The notes under the pieces were generated by a model. It ran no database searches and had not been told where the DNA came from. It worked only from the letters and a program-made list of their open reading frames with translations. From an uncultured Rickettsiales bacterium (GTDB lineage: Bacteria > Pseudomonadota > Alphaproteobacteria > Rickettsiales > Rickettsiaceae), in assembly GCA_903952265.1 (NCBI GenBank), contig CAJBEU010000001.1, positions 1 to 51,991 on the forward strand: 51,991 nucleotides of DNA, written 5' to 3'. Both the position numbers and the translations under genes were made by a program. Shown here piece after piece: positions 1-8,645 of this stretch. The stretch's first letter is position 1, and each line of letters starts with the position of its first letter.

Positions 1-279
1 GAGGCTCCAGCAGCAGCAGCATGGGGAGCTTCAACAGGAGAGGCTCCAGCAGCAGCAGCATGGGGAGCTTCAACAGGAGAGGCTCCAGCACCAGCAGCAG
101 CATGGGGAGCTTCAACAGGAGAGGCTCCAGCAGCAGCAGCATGGGGAGCTTCAACAGGAGAGGCTCCAGCACCAGCGGCAGCAGCGTGGGGAGCTTCAAC
201 AGGAGAGGCTCCAGCACCAGCAGCAGCATGGGGAGCTTCAACAGGAGAGGCTCCAGCACCAGCAAGTCAGGCATTACCC
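1..279 (+). repeat. In-frame 39/42/45-bp tandem repeat array
   Basis: Units begin with GAGGCTCCAGCA and end with GGAGCTTCAACAGGA. Boundaries are 1-39, 40-78, 79-120, 121-159, 160-204 and 205-246, with a partial unit from 247. Lengths of 39, 39, 42, 39, 45 and 42 bp are all multiples of three and differ by inserted CCA/GCA-type codons, so copy-number change would keep the host gene in frame. The array continues off the left edge. It is the most GC-rich stretch of the window. Confidence 0.95.
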
Positions 280-2340
280 ATGCTGCTAGACTTTAAATCT
301 TGCTGGGAAGGGTCTAAAAAAGACGTTTGGAATAATTCAAAAAAGGCTACCGAAAAGTTTAAGAAAAGTCTTGATAATGGAGGTTTGCTGGGTGCTGGAT
401 CTGATGTTGTAAAAAATGCAGACCATTTTAGAGGCTCGTTAGTAAATTACAGAACAAATATCAATCAAATAGAAGAGCGTCTTTCGTACGAAATGCGTCC
501 AGCAAAAGATGAGGCTCCTCGTGAAAATTCAGGATCAAGCAGTGGCAGCACACTACTAAAAAGCCTTGGAGGAAACAACCGACTCAGCAAACGGGCGTCT
601 ATTGCGGACACAGTCAACAGTCTTGCTGATCAAATGAAGCCTGAAGGCGTGATACTTAATATCCCTTATACAAACTTGAGAGTCGATCTTGGTGCCATAG
701 ACGTTCTCAGGGACATAGAAGATATATATAGTGAATACAATAGGCAATTTCCCCTAGAAGCCTATGGAGTTCTAAGGGTAGCAAGAAAGGATTTGATGTC
801 ACAAGAAAAAACCCTCCTGAAAATTAATACGAGCCGTGACTTAGCAACTGCTTTGTCCGCTAATCTAAATGGACATAAAAATCATGCAGCATATGTTCAG
901 CATTCAAAATCCTTAGAGAGAATTCCTTCTAGTGCCTCTTTTCTCAATACGCAAAAGCTGTACTACCTTAAAGATCTGCAAACAGCAACGTGTACTAATG
1001 ATGCAAAAGATCTAGATCTAGATCTAAACAGCTTCATAGAATCCCTTCAAGGGTACAAGAGCGAACTCGTCAGTATTATTAAAAATTTGCTTCTCAAAAA
1101 GGTGGATTTAGTTGAAGCTGAAAAAGAGTCTAAAAAATATCAGAGCTTACGTAGTAAATTTGAATCTGCCATCAACGAGGCCATTAGCGAGAAAAGTACC
1201 ACTAATTTTAAAGATAAAATGTGCACTTTGCCAGATTCAATTGATTCTTCCTGGATAGTATCTTTTTTAAAGAACGCAACGGCTATGTCGGATATGCAGA
1301 GTGCGGTGGCCGCTGCGCAACTTCGTACTCAACAAGTTCAATGCGATGATGATGTCAAAACAAAAGTACAAAATGCTCTGGAATGCTTCACCAATGTTAC
1401 CGATGCGATAAATCCTATTATCAATATCTCTGAGGCAATCAGCACAGATGTCAATAAACTCAAAGGGGTAAAGGTTGTGGGAGAATTTTTGGCCTTGGGA
1501 TCAAGCGCCTCGGCTAAGGTGTCAAATGTCTTAACTGAACATAATATCAATATGAAATGGCTGGAAGCCACCGTAACAAAAACAGATAAAATAAAAGAAG
1601 AAATTGAGGAGCTAGATGGAAAGCTTAAATCCCACGCTTTCGTCTATCCTTTGATGCACGTCTTTTGCGACGAACTGTTTTTAGACATACTGAAACTAAA
1701 AATCTGTCTCTCTAGCCCAAAGGGCACCGGTAGCAAAGCAGAAGCAGACGCCAAAAGTACACCTGAGTTAGTCGACAGTAAACGCAGTGATGGAGCAGCA
1801 AGAAGTAACCCAAAATCAAGCATAATGGATACTATAAAAGCAAACCCCGTACACAACTTGTTCGAAGGTACAGGCAGTGATGGAGCAGCAAGAAGTAACC
1901 CAAAATCGAGCACAATGGATACTATAAAAGCAAATGCCGTACCCAGCTTGTTGGACGACGGTAAACACAGTGATGGAGCAGCAAGAAGTACCCCAAAATC
2001 AAGTGCAATGGATGCTATAAAAGCAGCTGCCAAAATTGTGTCTGCCTCAAACCAATATTCAGATTTTGTAGAAGAAAAAACTAAAATTAACGAGTCTTTC
2101 GATAAGATCAACTTGGAATCTCCAAGTCATATGATCATCAATATAAGCAAGATCTCTACCGATATAGAAGACAAGATGGCATCTTCCTCTCAGCTGCTTC
2201 CAAAGTGGTGCATTGATCAAAGTGTTGACCACGAGGTTACCAAGCTTGTATTCATTGACCTTGACCCAACATTAGATCATTACCCTTTGGTTGAAAATGC
2301 ATCTGGGGTATTGAAGAGTTTTAACATTAGTATGCAATAG
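1..2340 (+). CDS. Large tandem-repeat protein, 5'-truncated by the window edge
   Basis: I do not recognise this protein. The frame has no stop from base 1 to the TAG ending at 2340 (779 residues visible), so the ATG at 280 is probably internal and the true start lies upstream. Residues 1-93 are six units of 13-15 residues of the type EAPAPAAAWGASTG plus a partial seventh. The rest is hydrophilic, rich in Ser, Lys and Asp, probably mostly helical, with no membrane segment or catalytic motif I can name. Near the C-terminus a ~30-residue unit beginning SDGAARSNPKSS occurs three times (bases 1786-2036). The N-terminal repeats are GC-rich, unlike the AT-rich remainder. Repeats plus lack of recognisable homology suggest a host-interaction, surface or secreted protein, but this is inference. 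The protein must be read from upstream sequence to see whether it has a signal peptide. Confidence 0.7.
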   Translation, partial: EAPAAAAWGASTGEAPAAAAWGASTGEAPAPAAAWGASTGEAPAAAAWGASTGEAPAPAAAAWGASTGEAPAPAAAWGASTGEAPAPASQALPMLLDFKSCWEGSKKDVWNNSKKATEKFKKSLDNGGLLGAGSDVVKNADHFRGSLVNYRTNINQIEERLSYEMRPAKDEAPRENSGSSSGSTLLKSLGGNNRLSKRASIADTVNSLADQMKPEGVILNIPYTNLRVDLGAIDVLRDIEDIYSEYNRQFPLEAYGVLRVARKDLMSQEKTLLKINTSRDLATALSANLNGHKNHAAYVQHSKSLERIPSSASFLNTQKLYYLKDLQTATCTNDAKDLDLDLNSFIESLQGYKSELVSIIKNLLLKKVDLVEAEKESKKYQSLRSKFESAINEAISEKSTTNFKDKMCTLPDSIDSSWIVSFLKNATAMSDMQSAVAAAQLRTQQVQCDDDVKTKVQNALECFTNVTDAINPIINISEAISTDVNKLKGVKVVGEFLALGSSASAKVSNVLTEHNINMKWLEATVTKTDKIKEEIEELDGKLKSHAFVYPLMHVFCDELFLDILKLKICLSSPKGTGSKAEADAKSTPELVDSKRSDGAARSNPKSSIMDTIKANPVHNLFEGTGSDGAARSNPKSSTMDTIKANAVPSLLDDGKHSDGAARSTPKSSAMDAIKAAAKIVSASNQYSDFVEEKTKINESFDKINLESPSHMIINISKISTDIEDKMASSSQLLPKWCIDQSVDHEVTKLVFIDLDPTLDHYPLVENASGVLKSFNISMQ
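1786..2036 (+). repeat. Second in-frame repeat: three ~90-bp units
   Basis: Units start at 1786, 1876 and 1969 with AGTGATGGAGCAGCAAGAAG. The first two are 90 and 93 bp long; the third diverges after about 60 bp. Each encodes SDGAARS(N/T)PKSS, then MD(T/A)IKA, followed by a variable tail of about ten residues. The units are very similar at the nucleotide level, so the duplication looks recent. Confidence 0.9.
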
Positions 2341-2967
2341 TGTTAGCCTTACGCTGTGTCCGTATACGAAAACTCAGATCAGCGGATAACAACGGTCCAT
2401 CTGAGTTTTCGATAGAAATAAGTGAACGGGGGGTATGAGACTTCTCAACCCCCCAAAAAGAGTCTAGGCTTGGGATCTATGCATGCGCTCCCATACAGGT
2501 CCTAGACAAATCTGGCTGGAGTGGCGCCTTCGTTGTTTGGGACGGTGAGGGCTTCAAACCTCCTACCCTATTTGCTTTATAACCTTCCTTTATGTTTTAA
2601 ATAGATGGAGAGAAATAAAACACTTGATAGAAGACCATAGAACCTAGGCCCATAAAACTTCATCTTGACGTTGCGTTAAATTTGTGGGTAGGAGAAGCGG
2701 CCCTGGAATAAGGTCGCATTAATGATGAAACACAGCAGATTCTGGAAAATCCAATCTAAAGGTCATCAAAAAAGAAAACTCCTCCCACAAACTTTACAAA
2801 TTAAGCGGATTTTTTCTCGAAAAAAAATAACCAGACTTCAACTCCAAAAAATTATCTATTTTTCAAAATCACTCCTTATTAAAGAAAGTGCTAAGTAAGC
2901 ACTAGTCTCTTAATCGTTTTCTCTTTTTATTGCAAATACATGAAACAAAATTTACATCCGACTCCTT
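2341..2967. other. Gene-poor interval with several strong inverted repeats
   Basis: No convincing coding region is seen. The left part is structured. A 13-bp perfect inverted repeat (2367-2379/2399-2411) is followed by a hairpin with arms GGGGGGT/ACCCCCC (2428-2434/2448-2454). A third has outer arms GTCTAGG/CCTAGAC starting at 2462, with inner arms TGGGA/TCCCA. GGCGCC and a GAGG/CCTC stem follow up to about 2570. From about 2580 the sequence is plain AT-rich. It could hold a structured RNA or remnants of a mobile element; I cannot assign it to a known RNA family. Confidence 0.5.
2367..2411 (+). terminator. Probable terminator hairpin after the repeat protein
   Basis: CGAAAACTCAGAT (2367-2379) is perfectly complementary to ATCTGAGTTTTCG (2399-2411), with a 19-nt loop, 26 bp after the stop codon. 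The descending arm contains TTTT but no long T tract follows, so it is an imperfect intrinsic terminator. Confidence 0.5.
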
Positions 2968-3112
2968 ATGGTCAAAATTTTGCGAAAATCCTCCAGGCTC
3001 TCCGTAGGGCTGTTTAAAACATATCCTATAACTCCCTTACAAAGAAGTAATGCTGTTAAGAAAGCTGATCATCATTCCAGTTTGCAGTATCATGATGGGG
3101 CTCTTAGATTGC
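2968..3112 (-). pseudogene. Degenerate duplicate of the histidine kinase 3' end (receiver-domain remnant)
   Basis: Bases 3017-3112 repeat 3176-3271 almost exactly, and the similarity extends in diverged form to about 2968. The model for comparison is the end of the intact kinase gene just upstream on the minus strand. In the copy, minus-strand translation recovers ILQTGMMISFLNSIT and then, after a one-base insertion (AAAGAAGTAATG against AAAGAGTAATG), CKGVIGYVL. The frame is lost again where the intact protein reads KPYGPQEL. It is therefore a non-functional leftover of a tandem duplication of the receiver-domain end. The plus-strand open frame over this stretch has no independent support. 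Confidence 0.8.
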
Positions 3113-3117
3113 AAAAC

Positions 3118-4806
3118 TTACACTTTGCTCAGTGCGGTCAAAATCTTGCATAATTCTTGAGGGCCATAAGGCTTTAAAACATATCCTATAACTCCCTTAC
3201 AAAGAGTAATGCTGTTAAGAAAGCTGATCATCATTCCAGTTTGCAGTATTATGCTAGACTTCTCAGATTGATTGATGATTTTCTTCAGACATTCCTGAAT
3301 ATCGTCCTTACCTATAACAACATCCAGCAATATAAGGTCTATTTTTTTATTCTCTAATGCTTTCAGTGCTTCTGAACAATTTTTAGCTTTTGTTATAGTA
3401 AAACCTACATTTTCTAAAATAAGACTCGATGAAAGCAGGCTCAGATCATCGTCATCGACAATAAGAGCATGCAAAAAAGATTTTTTAGTCCAAAGCCGTG
3501 CCATACTCAAGGTGTGCTCGGTGACGTTGTTCCAAAATATATTTTCTGAGCCCAAAAAAGCAAGGCTACTTCTTAGATTTGAAATACCTCTGGTTTTAGA
3601 AAATGCTCGTCCTAATTCTAATGTGAAAGTGAAAATCGCTCCTGTAGGAGTATTGTTTTCTGCCCATATTTTACCCTTATGAATATGCACAAAGTATGAG
3701 ACTATAAATAGTCCAACTCCGCTGGAATCTGGATTTTGTGAAAAATCAGCTTGATTGAATTTGTCAAATATCTTGTTAGAATCAAATGTGGAGATTCCCA
3801 CCCCTGTGTCTATAACACTTATATATAAAAAGTCTTCTTTCATCAAAAATACTTGCACCCTTATTCTTCCATTTTTCGTATTTTGCAGAGCATTAGATAG
3901 TAAATTGCGTATTATGTGAGTAACTTTTGGACCGTCAACATAAACGTCTGTCAGACTGCAATAAAATTCTATACTTGAGTTTTGCAACACACTAAATGGT
4001 TGCATCTCTGCTATCACATTAGAAATAATTTGCCTTATGTTGCATCGAGTACGTTTCAAGACTCCGCGTTCTGACATAAATTTAGAAAAATCTAGCACTC
4101 TGGAAGCGGTAATTAAAAGCTGAGTACAGCTTGATTGCAAAATATTAAGATATTCTATACGTTTCTTGGAGATGGAATCTTCTTTGGAAATCAGCAACCC
4201 AGCCAGTCCTTTAATGCCCTGTAAAGGAATCCTCAGTTCATGACTGATGTACTGAATAAAAAATATGTAACTCTCTACCTTAGCTTCCAAAGCTTCCAAT
4301 TTAGCTGAGTAATCAGGATATTTTTGACTACTATCTTTCTTTTGAAAAAACAGAATAAGAAGAGTAATGATAAAATATGCATACAAAGTAACGGAATGGG
4401 CTACGTTGATTTTGCTCTTAAGACATAAGTGTAGAATCACACTTGTAACAAAACCTGCTGCTAAGGCTAACAAATAGTTTCTTTTTGATAAGAACGAAGA
4501 CGCAAAAAAGTTTGCAATAAAAAAATTTATAATCCAAAAAGCGCTTTGAGGAATTAAGAAAATCAGAAAAGAAGGAAAAAAAGACAAACAAAAGAATAAG
4601 GTAACTCGCCAGCAATAAAGCTGCAGTTTTGCTAAAACAGGAAATAAATCACGTAAAAAGGTAATGCTATATAAAATTAAGCACAAACATCCCGCAACAT
4701 CCTCCAAATAGAATAAAAAAACACTTGAATATTGGGCCAGAGATCTGCGCAATAACGGATTCCAGAAAAATGCAAAACCTAAAAGGCTGAAGAGGTAATA
4801 TTTCAC
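3118..4806 (-). CDS. Membrane hybrid histidine kinase (HisKA-HATPase-REC)
   Basis: The protein has 562 residues. About six hydrophobic segments occupy residues ~5-155, followed by a short coiled linker. The phosphoacceptor region SHELRIPLQG has His189. The ATPase domain shows an N box (IIRNLLSNALQN), G1 (VIDTGVGIS) and G2 (GVGLFIVS). A C-terminal receiver domain has the acidic cluster DDDD, the phosphoacceptor context LILLDVV, a Thr in LQTGM and the conserved Lys in VLKPYG, so all phosphotransfer residues look intact. A ligand-binding or PAS sensor domain is not evident, so sensing may be through the membrane part. The kinase-plus-receiver layout is that of CckA, the CtrA-pathway kinase, and ctrA lies about 14 kb away, but CckA normally has PAS domains, so I do not name it so. 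A broken copy of its 3' end lies directly downstream. Confidence 0.9.
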   Translation of the reverse strand: MKYYLFSLLGFAFFWNPLLRRSLAQYSSVFLFYLEDVAGCLCLILYSITFLRDLFPVLAKLQLYCWRVTLFFCLSFFPSFLIFLIPQSAFWIINFFIANFFASSFLSKRNYLLALAAGFVTSVILHLCLKSKINVAHSVTLYAYFIITLLILFFQKKDSSQKYPDYSAKLEALEAKVESYIFFIQYISHELRIPLQGIKGLAGLLISKEDSISKKRIEYLNILQSSCTQLLITASRVLDFSKFMSERGVLKRTRCNIRQIISNVIAEMQPFSVLQNSSIEFYCSLTDVYVDGPKVTHIIRNLLSNALQNTKNGRIRVQVFLMKEDFLYISVIDTGVGISTFDSNKIFDKFNQADFSQNPDSSGVGLFIVSYFVHIHKGKIWAENNTPTGAIFTFTLELGRAFSKTRGISNLRSSLAFLGSENIFWNNVTEHTLSMARLWTKKSFLHALIVDDDDLSLLSSSLILENVGFTITKAKNCSEALKALENKKIDLILLDVVIGKDDIQECLKKIINQSEKSSIILQTGMMISFLNSITLCKGVIGYVLKPYGPQELCKILTALSKV

Positions 4807-4899
4807 TCATCGCACGCTAATAATAATTGTAAAGAGCCTCCTCAAACCCTAAAAAATATTTATTTTGAAACATGCGATCTTTAATTACCGAAGAAGTTA

Positions 4900-7263
4900 T
4901 CAATTTTCAGAATCGATCATTTCCATATCTGCATCTTCTTCCCCATTTTTAAGATTTTCTTCTTGATCCATCTTTTCTATTTTAGGTATTTTTTGCTCTA
5001 TGGTCTGAGCGTTACTCTCAACTTTAAACGCTTCAATTAAAGTTGATTCATTACTGTCAGTAACAAGGCCAGTATTAATATCTACCTTTTTAAGCTCAAT
5101 GTTTTGAGGAATTTTAAACTGAACTACAGGTTTATTTTGTAAAGCTCTACTCATAAAAGAAGATACCACTGGTAGTGCAACCGTAGCTCCAAAGGCCTTT
5201 GGCCCAAGGCTTTTAGGCATATCATGACCAATATAGCTTCCTACTACTAAATCATTTGAAAAACCAATAAACCACACGTCTCGACCTTCGTTTGTTGTAC
5301 CAGTTTTGCCTCCTACAATGTGTCTTAAGTTTTGACCAAAAGCTTTAGCTGTGCCACGCCTTGCTGTTCCTATCATCATAGATGTAAGTTGATAAGCACT
5401 CGCCTCATCTAGCACTCTAGGACCTAAACTATTACCAAAAATAGGAGGATTTCCCTCATCTGACAAATGTGGTTGCTCACATAAGTCATTTTTATATAAA
5501 ATCTTTCCTTTTGAATCCTGTATATACTCTATAAAAATAGGCTTAACTAAATACCCTCCATTTACTACAGAGCTATAGGAAGTCACAACCTGAGATAAAG
5601 TGGCTTCAATAGCACCCAAAACAATTGATAAGTACTGTTTACCTCCAGCTTCATATCCTAAGCGCTTAACAAGATTAACAATTTTGTTAAGCCCCACTGA
5701 TTCTGCAATCCTTACAGTAACAGTATTGCGGGATTTCTCAAAAGCAGTCCTCATTGTAATTGGTCCTAAAAATTTTCCATCATGGTTTTTCGGAGTCCAA
5801 ACAGGTAAATTTGGTCCTTGAGAGATTTCTATTGGCTCGTCCTCAAATACTGTATTGGGCTCTAGGTTATTTTCCAAAGCTGCAAGGTATACAAAAGTTT
5901 TAATAGTAGAGCCCACTTGTCTTTTAGCCTGTGTAGCTCTATCGAACTTGCTAGATTCATAGTTATATCCTCCGACCATTGCAAGCACTTTACCTTTTGC
6001 GGGATGCATAACAAAGACAGCTCCATCGCATTCGGGTGTTTGACTCAATTGCCATTGATTTGCATCTTTTACCACCAGAACTACGTCACCAACTTTTAAC
6101 TTTTTGCCTTTATATTCGTGTTGCAACACATTTCTAAACCCCCTAGAAGCACTTAAAGATAAAACTTCGCCATTTTTCAAACCAATAAAATAAGAGGGAG
6201 CAGTACTAATAATTACAGCAACTTCCATATTTTCATTAAGGTTAACAGATTTAGCAAATTTATCTAAATTATCCCTCCAATTATCCATAGATATTTGACA
6301 TAAAGGACCTCTGTATTCATTGCCACAATCATATTTGTGTAGTCCTTCAATCAATGACCTATGAGCCCACTCTTGATACTGAGAGTTTAAAGTTGTGACA
6401 ATCGTCAGACCTCCCGAATAAAAGAGATCTGATCCAACTTTTTTTATTGCTAATTCTCTCACTTTTTCAGCGTAATGGGGAGCTTGTAGACCGTTTGCTG
6501 TGTCGCGTTTTTTCATTACAATTTCTGATGAAAGAGCTTCTTGCATCTGTTGGTTGGTGATAAAGCCGTTTTCATACATTCTGTATAATGAGTAGTTTCT
6601 CCTAATCTTGGCCCTTTTATAATTTGTGCGAGGATCACAATTAAAAGGAGAACTAAGCAAACCGGATAGAAAAGCTACCTCCGGAATTGTCAAATTTTCA
6701 ACTGACTGATCAAAATAATATCTGGCAGCTGCCGCTATCCCATAGACCCCAAGGCCAAAATAAACTTGATTAAGATATAATTCCAAAATCTGCTCTTTAG
6801 AGAGTTTTTTAGATATTACGGCTGCAAGTATGAGCTCTTTGATTTTTCTTTCTATTGTTTTTTCAGATGAAAGTAACAAATTTTTCACTACTTGCTGGGT
6901 GATTGTAGACCCTCCTTTTATGGTCTTTTTGCTCCAAATTCTGGGAATTGCGTAAAGAGTAGCTTGAATCGTGCTTTTAAAATCAATTCCATTGTGCGAG
7001 TAAAAATTCTTGTCTTCAGCTGCAATGAAAGCATTTTTTACAATTGAAGGAACAGACGAAATAGGTACAAAAACCCTTTTTTCAGTGCCATATTCTTCGA
7101 TAAGGCGAAGATCTGAAGAATATATACGAGTGATTTGGGCTGGTTGATAGTCTTTTAAAGCTTGGTAGCCAGGAAGCAAACTTGCATAATGCAAAAATAC
7201 GTAGGCAGCGAAAAAAGTCAGTAATACAAAGCCATTACTAAAAAGTCTAACAAGTATGTACAT
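4900..7263 (-). CDS. mrcA: Penicillin-binding protein 1A (bifunctional transglycosylase/transpeptidase)
   Basis: This class A PBP of 787 residues polymerises glycan strands from lipid II and cross-links peptides in the periplasm. An N-terminal membrane anchor (~residues 8-28) is followed by a GT51 domain with AAEDKNFYSHNGID (catalytic Glu83) and GGSTITQQ. The transpeptidase domain carries the nucleophile motif STIK, an SRN motif (EKSRNTV) and KTGTT. The C-terminus ends in an acidic Glu/Asp-rich tail of about 50 residues that is probably not catalytic. It is followed on the same strand, after a gap of about 90 bp, by the histidine kinase. Presence of this gene together with dapE in the same window indicates that peptidoglycan is still made. 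Confidence 0.96.
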   Translation of the reverse strand: MYILVRLFSNGFVLLTFFAAYVFLHYASLLPGYQALKDYQPAQITRIYSSDLRLIEEYGTEKRVFVPISSVPSIVKNAFIAAEDKNFYSHNGIDFKSTIQATLYAIPRIWSKKTIKGGSTITQQVVKNLLLSSEKTIERKIKELILAAVISKKLSKEQILELYLNQVYFGLGVYGIAAAARYYFDQSVENLTIPEVAFLSGLLSSPFNCDPRTNYKRAKIRRNYSLYRMYENGFITNQQMQEALSSEIVMKKRDTANGLQAPHYAEKVRELAIKKVGSDLFYSGGLTIVTTLNSQYQEWAHRSLIEGLHKYDCGNEYRGPLCQISMDNWRDNLDKFAKSVNLNENMEVAVIISTAPSYFIGLKNGEVLSLSASRGFRNVLQHEYKGKKLKVGDVVLVVKDANQWQLSQTPECDGAVFVMHPAKGKVLAMVGGYNYESSKFDRATQAKRQVGSTIKTFVYLAALENNLEPNTVFEDEPIEISQGPNLPVWTPKNHDGKFLGPITMRTAFEKSRNTVTVRIAESVGLNKIVNLVKRLGYEAGGKQYLSIVLGAIEATLSQVVTSYSSVVNGGYLVKPIFIEYIQDSKGKILYKNDLCEQPHLSDEGNPPIFGNSLGPRVLDEASAYQLTSMMIGTARRGTAKAFGQNLRHIVGGKTGTTNEGRDVWFIGFSNDLVVGSYIGHDMPKSLGPKAFGATVALPVVSSFMSRALQNKPVVQFKIPQNIELKKVDINTGLVTDSNESTLIEAFKVESNAQTIEQKIPKIEKMDQEENLKNGEEDADMEMIDSEN

Positions 7264-7310
7264 TGAAGAGAGAACGAGTTTTCACACAAATAAAGTAGGT
7301 GAATATAGAT

Positions 7311-8645
7311 TTAATTAATAATACCAGACAGACCATTGATTCCAGCTTTGTCTATTGTTACGTCCAAAATTTGCCCTTCCAGAAGTTTTATGTGTTGCGA
7401 ATTTATATGAACAGATTGAAAGTATTGACTTTTACCCCACATTTGTTCGGACTTTTTCCCCTCTTTTTCAAAAAGAACCTGCAAAACTTTTCCTTCAAAG
7501 TTTTTGTTAAAAGATAACTGATGGTCCTGTAGTTTCAATTGTAAAACCTTGAGTCTTTCATCCTTTATCTCTTCGCAAACCTGCAAAGACAATGCACTAG
7601 GAGTACCAGGCCTTGGACTATACTTGAAAGAATAACACTGAGAAAAACCAACCCTATCAACAAGATCAAGAGTTTCAATAAAATCCTCATCTGTTTCTCC
7701 AGGAAAACCTACGATAATATCTGAAGAAAGAGCAATATCTGGCTTGTAGGACCTAAGAGTATCAATTATTTCTAAATAGCGTTCTTTGGTATATTTTCTG
7801 TTCATGAGCTTTAAAATACGATTTGATCCAGACTGAAACGGCAAGTGAAGAAAAGGCATTAATTTTGGCTCTTGTCCGTACAAACTAAGCAGTTTGTCGT
7901 TCATGTCAGTTGGATGAGAAGTGGTATATCTAATACGCTTTAGCCCAGGTATCTTTGATATGTGGGATATTAAATCAGCAAGATCCCATTCATTTCCGTG
8001 AGAATCTTTACCGTGGTATGCACTAACATTTTGACCAAGCAATACTACCTCAACACTTCCCAAAGAAACGGCTCCCAAAATCTCTCTATAAACTTGTTCA
8101 ACAGGCCTGGAAAATTCTGCCCCTCTGGTATAAGGCACAACACAAAAAGTACAAAATTTGTCACAACCTTCCTGAATGGAAACAAAGCTACTAGCACCTT
8201 GGTTCATGCTTTCTTCAGGCAAATTGTCAAACTTTTTGTAATTTATAAAGTCCAAATTTATGAGTTTTTCTTTACCAGATTCTATCTGTGCAATTAAATC
8301 AGGAAGAGTATGATAGGACTGAGGTCCAACAATTATGTCAACAAAGGGCGATCTCGCAAAAATTTCATTGCCTTCTGCTTGACTAACGCACCCAGCTGCA
8401 ACGATGATGGGTTTTTTCTTGCTTAACTTTTGGTAGTTGCGACCAATTCGCCCAAGTTCTGAGTACAATTTTTCTGTAGCTTTTTCTCTTATGTGACAGG
8501 TATTAAGAACTATTACGTCGGAATCATATAAATCAGAGCTTATTTTACACCCGTAAAGCTCCAATAGATGTTGCATCCTCATTGAGTCATAGACATTCAT
8601 TTGACATCCATAAGTTTTCACATATACACTTTTGGCGTTTATCAC
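7311..8645 (-). CDS. miaB: tRNA-2-methylthio-N6-dimethylallyladenosine synthase MiaB
   Basis: A radical-SAM methylthiotransferase of 444 residues that adds the 2-methylthio group to i6A37 of tRNAs reading UNN codons. The N-terminal UPF0004 domain has three cluster cysteines (C14 in TYGCQMN, C50 in NTCHIR, C86 in AAGCVS). The radical-SAM triad is C161, C165 and C168 in CDKFCTFC. The last ~70 residues fit a TRAM domain. NTCHIREKA and the whole length match MiaB rather than RimO or MtaB. Its substrate is made by MiaA, encoded at 41.1 kb. It is 47 bp upstream of the PBP1A gene on the same strand. Confidence 0.96.
   Translation of the reverse strand: MINAKSVYVKTYGCQMNVYDSMRMQHLLELYGCKISSDLYDSDVIVLNTCHIREKATEKLYSELGRIGRNYQKLSKKKPIIVAAGCVSQAEGNEIFARSPFVDIIVGPQSYHTLPDLIAQIESGKEKLINLDFINYKKFDNLPEESMNQGASSFVSIQEGCDKFCTFCVVPYTRGAEFSRPVEQVYREILGAVSLGSVEVVLLGQNVSAYHGKDSHGNEWDLADLISHISKIPGLKRIRYTTSHPTDMNDKLLSLYGQEPKLMPFLHLPFQSGSNRILKLMNRKYTKERYLEIIDTLRSYKPDIALSSDIIVGFPGETDEDFIETLDLVDRVGFSQCYSFKYSPRPGTPSALSLQVCEEIKDERLKVLQLKLQDHQLSFNKNFEGKVLQVLFEKEGKKSEQMWGKSQYFQSVHINSQHIKLLEGQILDVTIDKAGINGLSGIIN

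Noticed and set aside
1-279. CRISPR array
   Set aside because: Units are contiguous without unique spacers and code in frame.
21-296. Separate small gene MGSFNRRGSS repeat protein
   Set aside because: It is the third frame of the array. The first frame runs in phase into the long ORF and is the likelier coding frame.
1644-2111. 155-codon minus-strand frame inside the repeat protein
   Set aside because: It is a shadow that mirrors the three-fold repeat of the sense gene.
2428-2454. GGGGGG/CCCCCC hairpin as an intrinsic terminator
   Set aside because: It is followed by A residues on the plus strand and by mixed sequence on the minus strand.
2968-3153. Small plus-strand gene between the repeat protein and the kinase
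   Set aside because: It lies on the antisense of the duplicated kinase 3' end and has no independent coding signal.
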